Positions 17,254 to 25,822 of a DNA stretch of 64,000 bases are shown piece by piece. The notes beneath the pieces were generated by a model. It was not told the DNA's origin and searched no databases. It saw nothing but the letters and a program-made list of their open reading frames with translations. Source of the DNA: Shewanella inventionis (GTDB lineage: Bacteria; Pseudomonadota; Gammaproteobacteria; Enterobacterales; Shewanellaceae); contig NZ_BMII01000019.1 of assembly GCF_014641855.1 (NCBI RefSeq), positions 44,678 to 108,677 of the forward strand, written 5' to 3'. How positions within the stretch are numbered: the stretch's first letter is position 1; each line of letters begins with the position of its first letter. Both the position numbers and the translations under genes were made by a program.

Positions 17254-19014
17254 CTAGGCCCCAATGTCTGGCTGGTTAACAAGATCAGTTGATAACGCCA
17301 TATTTGACTCGCTGACATCCTCAAACAACTTAGCCACTTCTTCTAAGGTGGTTGTCCCTTGAAATAAATACTCCATCGCTGAATCCGCTAATGGAATAAA
17401 ATTGGGGCTTCGAACGGCGGCTCTAGCAAAATCTTGTGGGTTACCAGTGCGCATCGCATCAATCATATTTTCATCAAGTTCTAGAATTTCAAAAATACCA
17501 ATTCGACCACGATACCCCGACCCATTACAGGTTTGACAACCACTACCTACCTTAAACGTAGCACGGTTAATGTCTTGTTTAGTCACACTAGACAGCCAGC
17601 TTCGTTCAGCAGCGGAGGGGTGATAATCAACAGCACAATTATGGCAAACTCGTCTAACTAAACGCTGCGCAATAATCACTCTCAGTGCGCTAGCCACCAA
17701 ATAACTTGCCGCCCCCATATCGAGTAAGCGCAGTGCGCTGGTTACCGCGTCATTGGTATGTAAAGTTGATAATACAAAGTGACCGGTTAATGCGCCTCGC
17801 AAGCCAATTTCAACGGTTTCTTGATCACGCATTTCGCCCACCATGATGATATCGGGGTCTTGACGAAGCGTAGTACGCAGCACATTTGAAAAGTTTAAAC
17901 CAATTTTATGGTTAACCTGCACTTGGTTAATTCGCGGTAACTGGTATTCAACAGGATCTTCTACGGTGATAATCTTTCTATCTGGCGTATTTAACTCGCT
18001 TAAAATACCGTATAAGGTGGTTGTTTTACCGCTACCCGTTGGTCCGGTAACAAGTAACATGCCATGAGGACGTTTAATTTGTTTGCGAATGCGCGCCACA
18101 ATATTTGGCGGCATCCCAGTTTCATCTAAGGTGCGTAAGCCTGTGGTTTGATCTAACAAACGCATCACCACTGATTCGCCATGATAAATCGGCATGGTCG
18201 ACATACGCACATCAATTTTATGACCTTTAATTTCGATATGAAAACGGCCATCTTGGGGCATACGTTTTTCTGAAATATCCAGACCAGCCATTAACTTAAG
18301 GCGCAGCACCAAGGCCGAGGCAATATTGACTTCACTGAGGCTATTTTCATGTAACTGACCATCAATACGTTGGCGAATACGTAACACCTTTTCACCCGGT
18401 TCGATATGAATATCCGACGCGCGCATTTGCACGGCATCTTCAAATATCGACTGTAACAATTTAACCACTGTGGTTTCATTGTCGGCATCACCTTCAGTTA
18501 AGCTGCTGAGATCAAACATATCATCTGCGGCATATTCTTCTTCAAGCTTGCCTGCAATCTCAGCTATCTGACCCGTTCGGCGATATAAATTGTCAAATGC
18601 ATCGAGCAATTGTTGCTCAGGCGCCACCGCAAGCATCAATTGTTTTGGGGCAACTAACAGTTCTAAATTATCAATAGCTTGCAAGTCGGCTGGATCGCTC
18701 ATGGCAACCAAAACATGATCTACTGCATTTTCAACCACTAACGCACGGTAACGTCTGGCCTGTACTTCAGGCAGAATATTAACCACTTCAGCTGCGATGG
18801 GTTTGCGGCTAATATCAAGATAAGGCAAATTAAGTTGCTGAGATAAAAACTGAAGCAATTGGTCTTCAGTGATGCAATTTAAATCAATGAGAGTGCGACC
18901 TAGTTTTTTCCCGCTGTTACGTTGCTCTGTCAACGCTTGCTGTAATTGTGCTTCGGTAATGATTAGCTCTTGTACCAAAAGATCACCTAAGCGCATCTTT
19001 AACTTTGGTTTCAT
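17254..19014 (-). CDS. mshE: MSHA extension ATPase MshE with c-di-GMP-binding N-domain
   Basis: 586 residues. The first 65 or so residues hold the repeated MshEN pattern, RLGDLLVQELIITEAQLQQA and KLGRTLIDLNCITEDQLLQF. In V. cholerae MshE and its relatives this binds cyclic di-GMP and activates the ATPase. The GspE/PilB core has Walker A GPTGSGKTTT (about residue 322), an Asp box, Walker B and a His box. A Zn-binding set of four Cys (CHNC...CQTC) lies near residues 455-500. It powers MSHA extension on the cytoplasmic face. The start overlaps the mshN stop by 4 nt. Confidence 0.97.
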   Translation of the reverse strand: MKPKLKMRLGDLLVQELIITEAQLQQALTEQRNSGKKLGRTLIDLNCITEDQLLQFLSQQLNLPYLDISRKPIAAEVVNILPEVQARRYRALVVENAVDHVLVAMSDPADLQAIDNLELLVAPKQLMLAVAPEQQLLDAFDNLYRRTGQIAEIAGKLEEEYAADDMFDLSSLTEGDADNETTVVKLLQSIFEDAVQMRASDIHIEPGEKVLRIRQRIDGQLHENSLSEVNIASALVLRLKLMAGLDISEKRMPQDGRFHIEIKGHKIDVRMSTMPIYHGESVVMRLLDQTTGLRTLDETGMPPNIVARIRKQIKRPHGMLLVTGPTGSGKTTTLYGILSELNTPDRKIITVEDPVEYQLPRINQVQVNHKIGLNFSNVLRTTLRQDPDIIMVGEMRDQETVEIGLRGALTGHFVLSTLHTNDAVTSALRLLDMGAASYLVASALRVIIAQRLVRRVCHNCAVDYHPSAAERSWLSSVTKQDINRATFKVGSGCQTCNGSGYRGRIGIFEILELDENMIDAMRTGNPQDFARAAVRSPNFIPLADSAMEYLFQGTTTLEEVAKLFEDVSESNMALSTDLVNQPDIGA

Positions 19015-20297
19015 CGGTTTTCTCCTAGTTGAGCTAATCGGGTTTCAATAAAATTCATGGCGGTTGTCGATAATCCTTCATAACTTAAAGCAGAACGATA
19101 AGCTTGAGCTGCGGGGATATATTTTTGCTGAGAATCTAATGCGTAACCAAGCCCCATCCACCAGCGAGCTTGCGTTGACTCGACAAGTAACAAGCTGCGA
19201 TAAGCCTGCTCTGCTAACACAAAATGTTGAGTGCTTTGAGCCAATTCAGTTTGAGCTACCCATTTATCTCTTGCCCAGCTTGAATCATCAGGAATACTCG
19301 CCAATGTTGTTAACGCGCTGTCATAAGCCTTTTCTTCTGCCTGGATCCGCGACAAAATCACATAAAACTCCCACTCTCGCGGAAACATACTTATGCCACT
19401 TTCTAATAAGCGCATCGCGGTTGTTGGGTTATTTTGCGCATAATAAATTGCCACTAGTTGCTTACGCGCCTTGTGTAAATTTGGCTGTAAAATAATGGCC
19501 TCTAAATAAAAGCTTGCTGCGTCATCTAGCTCTTGTGCTTTTTCAGCCTCTAGCGCTTTTCGATATTGCAATTGCGCCATTTGTGCTTTCGTGAGAACCA
19601 CCTCTTTAACTGTCATATTACTTGGCGTCGATACCAATACGGGCTTTTCTACAGGAGGCTCTATCTCATTTTTTGTTGACGCAACAGCTTGCCCTTTAGG
19701 CGTACTTTGAGCCGTTAACTCTACTGTTGTGGTATCTGCCGCGCCCTTGGTTGACGCTTGCGCCGCCGTACTTATTGCTGGAACGGTATTTTGTGCATTG
19801 CTATCAAGTTTATCTGCCGGCTTAGCAAGCGTTTCATCGACCATGCTAGTTGACTGATGTTGAGTCATATCAGCCTGAGCCACAATCGATGAGGCTTGTT
19901 CATTAACCAATTGGCTTGGCATTGCCGTTTCATTGATTGCTACATCGGCCTCAGGCTCAGCCGCTACCGTATCTGTAGCTGCGCCGCTTAGCTTATTAAC
20001 GTCATTAATAGGTGCTTGCGGTATTGATTGAGGCGCTAACTCTGCTTTGGCCAACTGAGGTTCATAAGGTGTCTCAGCCTGTTGATACGCTGAAAAACCA
20101 AACCAAAGCGCCGGAACTAGCAGCAACAAACCAAGACCAATGGCAATCAAAGGAAAACGCGATGGCTCGGCTTGATAATATTGAACTTGCGGGCGTACAA
20201 ACTCCCCCGCTGACTGGGAAGATGTCGGTGTTGATTGCTCAGATTCTGGTTTTTGACGCTGCTCTAAATCTCGCAGCATTTTTATTATCACACTCAT
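19011..20297 (-). CDS. mshN: MSHA biogenesis protein MshN (TPR protein)
   Basis: 428 residues. There is a short cytoplasmic N-terminus beginning MSVIIKMLRDLEQRQ, one membrane segment near residues 49-68 (FPLIAIGLGLLLLVPALWF) and a long Ala/Gln/Thr-rich linker of about 150 residues. At least four tetratricopeptide-like repeats run from about residue 240 to the end. It is a bitopic protein with the TPRs in the periplasm, probably a scaffold for secretin or pilin assembly. The start overlaps the mshM stop by one base and the stop overlaps mshE by 4 nt. Confidence 0.92.
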   Translation of the reverse strand: MSVIIKMLRDLEQRQKPESEQSTPTSSQSAGEFVRPQVQYYQAEPSRFPLIAIGLGLLLLVPALWFGFSAYQQAETPYEPQLAKAELAPQSIPQAPINDVNKLSGAATDTVAAEPEADVAINETAMPSQLVNEQASSIVAQADMTQHQSTSMVDETLAKPADKLDSNAQNTVPAISTAAQASTKGAADTTTVELTAQSTPKGQAVASTKNEIEPPVEKPVLVSTPSNMTVKEVVLTKAQMAQLQYRKALEAEKAQELDDAASFYLEAIILQPNLHKARKQLVAIYYAQNNPTTAMRLLESGISMFPREWEFYVILSRIQAEEKAYDSALTTLASIPDDSSWARDKWVAQTELAQSTQHFVLAEQAYRSLLLVESTQARWWMGLGYALDSQQKYIPAAQAYRSALSYEGLSTTAMNFIETRLAQLGENR

Positions 20298-21232
20298 TAA
20301 TGCTCACTTATCCGTGTCAACCACTCTGCGCCTACCTCTGTCAATCCCAGCGTTAGCATCAGTGTCAACAATAAAATAATCGCTAACATGCTCGCGCGCG
20401 AAAAACCTGTTCGCTCAGTTAAATTAATGTCTTCGGTGTCTCTTATTGCTGCACGGCAATGCTTGGTTAACACCTGCTGGCGGCCCTCTCCATAACATAA
20501 CAATAAACTTTTATGAGCCAATATATTCACTAATCTAGGGATACCACGTGCTGCTTTGGCTAATAATTTAATATCACTTACGCCAAACAAATTTGGCCCT
20601 TGATAGCCGGCAATACTCAGTCGATACTGAATATAGGCCTGTATTTCATCCCAACTTAACGGGCGCAAGTGGTAACTAAAAGTAATACGTTGGCGCAATT
20701 GCCTAAATTTAGCTTGTGCTAGACGATTATCCAACTCCGGCTGACCAAACAACACCACCTGCAATAACTTACGGCTCTCGGTTTCTAAATTAGTAAATAA
20801 GCGTAACGCCTCAATACTGTCGTCGGGCAACGCTTGAGCCTCGTCTAGCACTAACACCACATGATAGCCCTGATGATTTAGCTCAAGTAAGCGTTCGTGG
20901 ATCAAACGGGTAAGTTGCTGTTGGTCTAGTTTATTGGGTAACGAGAGCCCTAACTCGGCCGCTACGGCAAAGCGTAATTCTTTTGGGCTTAGGTATGGAT
21001 TAGGCAAATAAGCGCAATGGTATTGAGTCGGCAGGTCATTCAATAATTTACGGCAAACGAGTGTTTTACCGGTTCCGACTTCACCAGTGACTTTGATAAA
21101 GCCCTCACCGGTCTCTAATGCTGTTTGCAACACTTGTAGCGCTTCAACATGGGGCGCTAAACCAAAAAAGAACCCGGTGTTTGGCGTCAACGTAAAGGGA
21201 AGTTGCGCCATACCAAAGTGTTGCAAATACAT
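20297..21232 (-). CDS. mshM: MSHA biogenesis ATPase MshM (ExeA/GspA-like AAA)
   Basis: 311 residues. An AAA ATPase domain carries Walker A GEVGTGKT (about residue 45), Walker B VVLVLDEAQ (about 120) and a sensor region. It starts MYLQHFGMAQLPFTLTPNTGFFF, the signature of the ExeA/MshM/TniB-like group. A single membrane segment near the C-terminus (MLAIILLLTLMLTLGLTEVG) differs from a soluble TniB. It lies between mshL and mshN, and likely helps secretin assembly through the wall as GspA/ExeA does in type II secretion. Confidence 0.94.
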   Translation of the reverse strand: MYLQHFGMAQLPFTLTPNTGFFFGLAPHVEALQVLQTALETGEGFIKVTGEVGTGKTLVCRKLLNDLPTQYHCAYLPNPYLSPKELRFAVAAELGLSLPNKLDQQQLTRLIHERLLELNHQGYHVVLVLDEAQALPDDSIEALRLFTNLETESRKLLQVVLFGQPELDNRLAQAKFRQLRQRITFSYHLRPLSWDEIQAYIQYRLSIAGYQGPNLFGVSDIKLLAKAARGIPRLVNILAHKSLLLCYGEGRQQVLTKHCRAAIRDTEDINLTERTGFSRASMLAIILLLTLMLTLGLTEVGAEWLTRISEH

Positions 21233-21251
21233 AATTAATTAGGTTCCAAGG

Positions 21252-22904
21252 TTACTTAGAAGGATACCAGCGCTCAATCAAATCTTGCGAACGCTTTAAC
21301 TCATCTTTCCAAGTGTCGAGCCCTACCACTGTGGGCTTAAGTAAAATAATTAGCTCCGTTTTTTGTTTAGAACGACTGCGGCTAGTAAACGCTTCGCCCA
21401 AAAATGGAATATCTCCTAATACAGGCACTTTCGACACGGTTTCAATGTTTTCACTCTTCATTAAACCACCTATCACAACCACATCGCCTGATGCCGCCCT
21501 GATAACAGTGTCTGACTCACGGATCTCACTTTGTGCCAATGGTAACTCTAAGGTTGAGTCGCTAATTTGGATAACTTTGGTTTGCTCTTGTACATCAATC
21601 ACCGAAGGGTGAACATGCAATAACACGTTACCGTTTTCATCAATTTGCGGGGTAACATCTAACGCAATACCAGAAAAAAACGGAGTAAGTTCAACCTCGG
21701 GAGTGGTTACTGTGGTTGTAGACGACACTGTGGTAGTCGACACATCGGTCACGAAATATTCATCATTACCCACTTTAATAACTGCTTTTTGGTTATTTGA
21801 GGCCGTAACACGAGGGCTTGAAAGCACATCGACATCACCTTGAGTGTCGAGCAAATTGATCATGGTGCTAAAGTCAGTACCTTGCACATTAATGGTTGTC
21901 ACACCGCCGATGATTGATGAAATCGTATTGCCTAAGCCTTCACCGGCTGAGGTACTAAAATCAACGTTTGTATTACCAACGTGACCAAGCACATTATCCC
22001 ATTGAATTCCTTGCTGAAAATCATCAGACAAGGTCACTTCTAAAATTTTAGCCTCTAAAATCACTTGGCGCTGCAAATGGCTTTCTGCTTTGTTTAAAAA
22101 TGTACGAACCTGTCTTAATTCATTTGGGTACGCTCGGATCGTCACAAGGCCAGCCTGAGGGGTTACAACCACTTGTCGACCTCCACCGGTTTCGCCAATA
22201 ATCGACACTACCGTTGCTTGCAGCTCACCCCAAAAGTCAGTTTTAGTTTTAGAACTGATAAAAGTGCCATTGCTGCTTTCATTGCTACTAGAATTACTGT
22301 TACTGCTCGAACTAGAGTTGGAGTTGTTATTGTTATTATTGCTACTACTTGAGTTATCGTTATCGTCTGAAATGCGCCCTGAACTCACAGACGTCAGCGA
22401 CAAACCTTCACGCTGCATATACAGGTAATTAAGCGGATATGTTTCGGTTCTCATCCCTGACGGAAACACCCGCAAAATACGCCCCTGACGGCTTACTTCA
22501 TAACCGTAAATATCTTCAACTACTTGCAAGGCTTCAGACAAGGTAACCGCTTTTAGTGATAACGAAATGCTACCTTGCACATCAGGGTGTACAGCAACAC
22601 TCAAAGGTGTGTCTTTAACTAAACTTGGGAAAAACACACGGGCATCAACATTGTTAGCCGACACGTCAAAACGGCGCTCAGCAGGTAATGCCTTTGCCGA
22701 TGCAAGTACATCACTGCCATTTAATTCTCGCTGAACTTCAGCAGGCATTGTTGCCGGTGGCGGCGTAACGGCAGCATTAGCTTGCGCCTGCGCTCTTGAC
22801 TCAGACAACGCTGATTTTACTGTCTTAGGATCTGGCCTGTCTGTCGTTTGACAAGCAATCAAACACAGCGACATCAGAGGGGTAACATATTTAATTACTT
22901 TCAT
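21252..22904 (-). CDS. mshL: MSHA outer-membrane secretin MshL (lipoprotein)
   Basis: 550 residues. A lipoprotein signal ends in LIAC (Cys about 18). A STN/N0-like domain lies at about residues 80-140 (FDVSANNVDARVFFPSLV), then N1. The secretin barrel lies at about residues 270-545, with the VPVLGDIPFLGEAF motif. It forms the outer-membrane pore for the pilus. An unusual low-complexity Ser/Asn run of about 40 residues (roughly 182-217) separates the N-domains from the secretin core; its coding sequence is repetitive and may vary between strains. The stop is 19 nt before mshM; mshK precedes it by 13 nt. Confidence 0.95.
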   Translation of the reverse strand: MKVIKYVTPLMSLCLIACQTTDRPDPKTVKSALSESRAQAQANAAVTPPPATMPAEVQRELNGSDVLASAKALPAERRFDVSANNVDARVFFPSLVKDTPLSVAVHPDVQGSISLSLKAVTLSEALQVVEDIYGYEVSRQGRILRVFPSGMRTETYPLNYLYMQREGLSLTSVSSGRISDDNDNSSSSNNNNNNSNSSSSSNSNSSSNESSNGTFISSKTKTDFWGELQATVVSIIGETGGGRQVVVTPQAGLVTIRAYPNELRQVRTFLNKAESHLQRQVILEAKILEVTLSDDFQQGIQWDNVLGHVGNTNVDFSTSAGEGLGNTISSIIGGVTTINVQGTDFSTMINLLDTQGDVDVLSSPRVTASNNQKAVIKVGNDEYFVTDVSTTTVSSTTTVTTPEVELTPFFSGIALDVTPQIDENGNVLLHVHPSVIDVQEQTKVIQISDSTLELPLAQSEIRESDTVIRAASGDVVVIGGLMKSENIETVSKVPVLGDIPFLGEAFTSRSRSKQKTELIILLKPTVVGLDTWKDELKRSQDLIERWYPSK

Positions 22905-22917
22905 TTTTATTCTTATC

Positions 22918-23256
22918 CTATCGCTCTGTTATCGACTGAAATAACTGAAGTTTTCTACCATCTGACAAGGTAACACTGTCCTGACCTATAGCGGTAATAC
23001 GCAGGCCAATACCACTTATACTGTCACCCACGGAGAGAATATTATTATTAATGACAGCATATGCACGCTGCCCATTTACAATGCTATTCAGTACCAAGGC
23101 TTGCTGGGAAACATGGCTGGCCTGGGGTGCGGTATAACCTTGGCTAGGTAACGTGGGATCGCGCAAGGTTTGTGCTTCAGCCTGGCTCACAAGCAGTATT
23201 ATCAAACTACTTGCAGCAACAGCCAAAGTGGTAACACTAATGTTGTTTCGCAACAC
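22918..23256 (-). CDS. mshK: MSHA biogenesis protein MshK
   Basis: 112 residues with a GTG start at 23256. The signal peptide ends near SQAEAQ and is followed by LRDPTLPS, the DPT/DPF-type motif of PilP/MshK proteins that contact the secretin. The C-terminal half is a small beta domain (ISGIGLRITAIGQDSVTLSDG) like the HR/PilP fold. The start lies inside the last 20 nt of the original mshJ frame. mshK translation would normally follow ribosomes finishing mshJ, so the premature stop in mshJ might reduce it. Confidence 0.9.
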   Translation of the reverse strand: MLRNNISVTTLAVAASSLIILLVSQAEAQTLRDPTLPSQGYTAPQASHVSQQALVLNSIVNGQRAYAVINNNILSVGDSISGIGLRITAIGQDSVTLSDGRKLQLFQSITER

Positions 23257-23893
23257 TGATAAAGTCCTTATTCACACTCAGTGTGTAAAGTTCTAATTGA
23301 ACCAACGCATTTGGATGTGCTTCAACACGATAATCCAGGCGTTTCCAATAAAGTTTGTCGGGCATATTTTCCACTGCGGAGACAAACGCTAAAATCGCGA
23401 AAAAATCACCTTAAAGACTCAGCTTGATGCCATGGCTGAACAAATTAACCGAACTGTTATCGCCCATATCTAATAACGGCGTTGGTGCAATAGAAGCAAA
23501 GGATTTCAGCGTGACTCCTTTCACATTGCCCAATAAGTTCGCTAGTACCCTTGGCATATAATCCGCAGGCACCATATCAACCATTTGAGCGTCTAGTTCG
23601 GCGTCAACCGCTTGCATTTTTTCGTTTACCAGTTGCAAACGTTGCTGGTAATCCTTGTTAGGGTCTAACTGCAAACGCGCTTCATACAAGGCGATTTGTT
23701 GGCGTGATATGTCATTTTCTTGATGTAATGCTGTTAACTGTTTTTGGGTAGTCTGATGTTGTTTCCAAAGAGATTCCAAAGGTAAAAACAACAACATACC
23801 AACGACAACCACACTTGCTAGCGCAATTAAAATACGTTCACGCTGACTGAGCTGATTAAATTTTTCACACCAAGTTGCCCATTGTTGCTTCAT
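23237..23893 (-). pseudogene. mshJ: MSHA biogenesis protein MshJ (PilO-like), interrupted by an in-frame TAA
   Basis: From ATG 23893 the frame reads 160 codons and stops at TAA 23413-23411. The same frame, with no shift, continues for 57 more codons (GDFFAILAFVSAVENMPDKL ... ISVAKQH) to a TAG at 23239-23237. The combined 218 codons match the usual MshJ length, about 215 residues. The downstream part is typical MshJ/PilO C-terminal ferredoxin-like domain. The first part has one membrane segment (ILIALASVVVVGMLLFLPL), a coiled coil (residues about 50-110), and the beginning of that domain. A single base change from GAA, CAA or AAA would explain the TAA. It could be a true loss-of-function mutation, an assembly error, or a read-through site. 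MshJ normally pairs with MshI2 in the inner-membrane alignment complex. Confidence 0.87.
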
Positions 23894-24510
23894 TGTGAGG
23901 GCTCCTTGTCAGAGATTTGGCTGGTTAATTTGAACATTAGCGGCTGATCGTCACCTCTGTCCATCGTCATGGCAGAAAATGCATAACCCTTTAATGTCTC
24001 AGTGTTTTTCAATTTATCAATCCACAATGGCACACTCTGAGGATTACGACCGTAACCTTCAAACTCTACCCGTTGCGGCCCATTATCTTGCTGCACAATA
24101 CTAATATGGCTCAGCCACACATTTGCATCAGCAACGCTGGCCAAGTCGGTCAGCATTGGCGAATACCCTTTACTGATTAGGTTTTGACGCTGGCTCAACT
24201 CATCTTTTAAGCGTATTTTAAGCTCAAGGCGTTGCTCTTCTAACTCAACTTGCGCCACTAATGCGCTATCGGGTTTTCTTGCGGCGATTTGTGCTTCTAG
24301 AGCAATTTTTTGATCATTTAATTGCACGTTGTCATGGCTAGCTTGCTGTTGTTTGGCCTGTAGTTGTTGTTGCTGCCACATCACTACTCCATACAACACA
24401 ATAAAAATCACAACAAACAACCCCAACACCGACATAAGACGCGTTAAAGTTAATCGTTGCTGTATAGGTAATAAATTGTCACTGTATAAATTAACGCTGG
24501 TTTTTATCAC
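23890..24510 (-). CDS. mshI2: MSHA biogenesis protein MshI2 (PilN-like)
   Basis: 206 residues. The N-terminus MIKTSVNLYSDNLLP is the PilN signature (NLxP-type peptide that docks into the PilM-like partner). A membrane segment follows at about residues 27-46, then a coiled coil about 48-115 and a ferredoxin-like periplasmic domain to the end. Genes 5' (mshI, PilM-like) and 3' (mshJ, PilO-like) complete the MNO-type alignment subcomplex. It overlaps mshI by 4 nt and mshJ by 4 nt. Confidence 0.9.
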   Translation of the reverse strand: MIKTSVNLYSDNLLPIQQRLTLTRLMSVLGLFVVIFIVLYGVVMWQQQQLQAKQQQASHDNVQLNDQKIALEAQIAARKPDSALVAQVELEEQRLELKIRLKDELSQRQNLISKGYSPMLTDLASVADANVWLSHISIVQQDNGPQRVEFEGYGRNPQSVPLWIDKLKNTETLKGYAFSAMTMDRGDDQPLMFKLTSQISDKEPSQ

Positions 24511-25388
24511 ACATCACCTCGAGTTAACTCTTGTAACGCTAACAGAGCCAATAAGCCACTAATACCATCATGGTTTGCGGCATGTACTTTTTGGTTAAAA
24601 TTAGCGCCTAATAAATTGGCTAGCGCACTGCTGTCACCATCTGCGGCAATGGTAATTGAGGCCACGGGAGCTTGGCGAAGTTGGCTTTCGAAATAATCCA
24701 TAGACCGCTGGACTTCTAAGCTTAAATTATCAGCAATTTGCTGTTGTAACTCTTGATATGTCGCATTGTTTAGCTGATTAAATCCCCGCACTCGTCGTTG
24801 CATTAACACTTCATCAGCCTTGACCACCATAAGCAGTAATTCCTGCTGCGGCAAATGCGCAACCATCATGTGCGCCATATTGTCATTGGGCAATATGTGC
24901 CTGAGGACTAACTCTTCAATGCTAATGCCAGCAATCGTTAAGCCGTTTACCTCACAAGCCGACACTATCTGCATCATTAATTCACGACTCGTCACAACGA
25001 CATTCACTTTAGCGCTAGGAATAATGCTGGACTCAAAATAATCTAAATGTATATTGCCTACCGGTTCAGACACCATGTCTTTCACCGCCCAAATTAATGC
25101 TTGCGCAATTTCTGCTGGCTCCACATTGGGTTTATCTGCTTGTAAAAGTTGGTAATGAGCATAAGACAAGACCAATTGCATCCGCACATGGCCAAATTGA
25201 TCTTTTACCTTTTCAAAGGCCTGGTTCCAGTTATGTTTTGTGACGGGAATTTGCGTGATTACATGAGTAGATGTACCTTTTTGGGGCTTACAGACCCACA
25301 ATGAACTGTCGGCGACAAAAACACCGATATCACCCGTTGCGTTGGATGACTTCCAGAAGGCCAATTTACTCAACAAACCACTTTTCAT
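24507..25388 (-). CDS. mshI: MSHA biogenesis protein MshI (PilM-like actin-fold protein)
   Basis: 293 residues from ATG 25388, with GGGA 6 nt upstream. In-frame ATG 25400 and GTG 25406 are alternatives. It is a cytoplasmic PilM/GspL-like protein with actin-like fold elements (DIGVFVADSSLWVC, EVNGLTIAGISIEELVL, VEVQRSMDYFESQ-like segment near residue 245). It is the first gene of the MSHA operon, so its upstream gap (25389-25822) should hold the operon promoter. It presumably binds the N-terminal peptide of MshI2. Confidence 0.9.
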   Translation of the reverse strand: MKSGLLSKLAFWKSSNATGDIGVFVADSSLWVCKPQKGTSTHVITQIPVTKHNWNQAFEKVKDQFGHVRMQLVLSYAHYQLLQADKPNVEPAEIAQALIWAVKDMVSEPVGNIHLDYFESSIIPSAKVNVVVTSRELMMQIVSACEVNGLTIAGISIEELVLRHILPNDNMAHMMVAHLPQQELLLMVVKADEVLMQRRVRGFNQLNNATYQELQQQIADNLSLEVQRSMDYFESQLRQAPVASITIAADGDSSALANLLGANFNQKVHAANHDGISGLLALLALQELTRGDV

Positions 25389-25822
25389 TACGCATCCCAT
25401 ACTCACTAACGTGATAATTATTCTAGATTATTGGTTTACTATACGATGAAAAACTAACAAAAACCTAGTCTAAGCCCAAAATACTGAAGAAATGATGACT
25501 AGGGCGTGTTTATCTTTGCAGGTGAATGCTGTTCAAGATAAAAACGGATTAAGCGTGACCGGTGGATGCAGCCTTGCAATCTAAGTAACATTTGCTCAAT
25601 AAAGCTAAATCCGTTTTAACCGCCCCTTCAGGCCGCATTTGTTGTGCATTTAATCTTTAAGTGACACCCAATAAAATGACCGACACTTAAGCTAACCAGC
25701 AATATAATGTTTTAATTTTGTTATAATAATAGCAATATAGCATACCTTTCTAAAGTAGAGCGCAATCGCAACATAAACAAGACTTTTTACATGTACAGAC
25801 CAAGGTTTGATTATTTCTCAAA
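25389..25822. other. Intergenic region between mshH and mshI, with repeat copy 1
   Basis: 434 bp without a plausible gene. It should carry the MSHA operon promoter near mshI, but I could not fix a convincing -35/-10 pair. It includes a dispersed repeat copy at about 25506-25620 with an internal inverted repeat, and an AT-rich stretch from about 25700. Confidence 0.6.
25506..25620. repeat. Dispersed repeat copy 1 with internal inverted repeat
   Basis: The segment 25506-25552 (core TTGCAGGT, TGTTCAAGA, ACGGATTAA) is repeated with substitutions at 27772-27818 in the same orientation. In this copy AAAACGGATTAAGC (25541-25554) is mirrored by GCTAAATCCGTTTT (25604-25617), 13 of 14 positions paired, so it could form a foldback. 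Confidence 0.7.

Noticed and set aside
20297..21232. MshM as a TniB-type transposition ATPase
   Set aside because: The C-terminal membrane segment and position inside the MSHA operon fit MshM; no TniA or TniQ is present.
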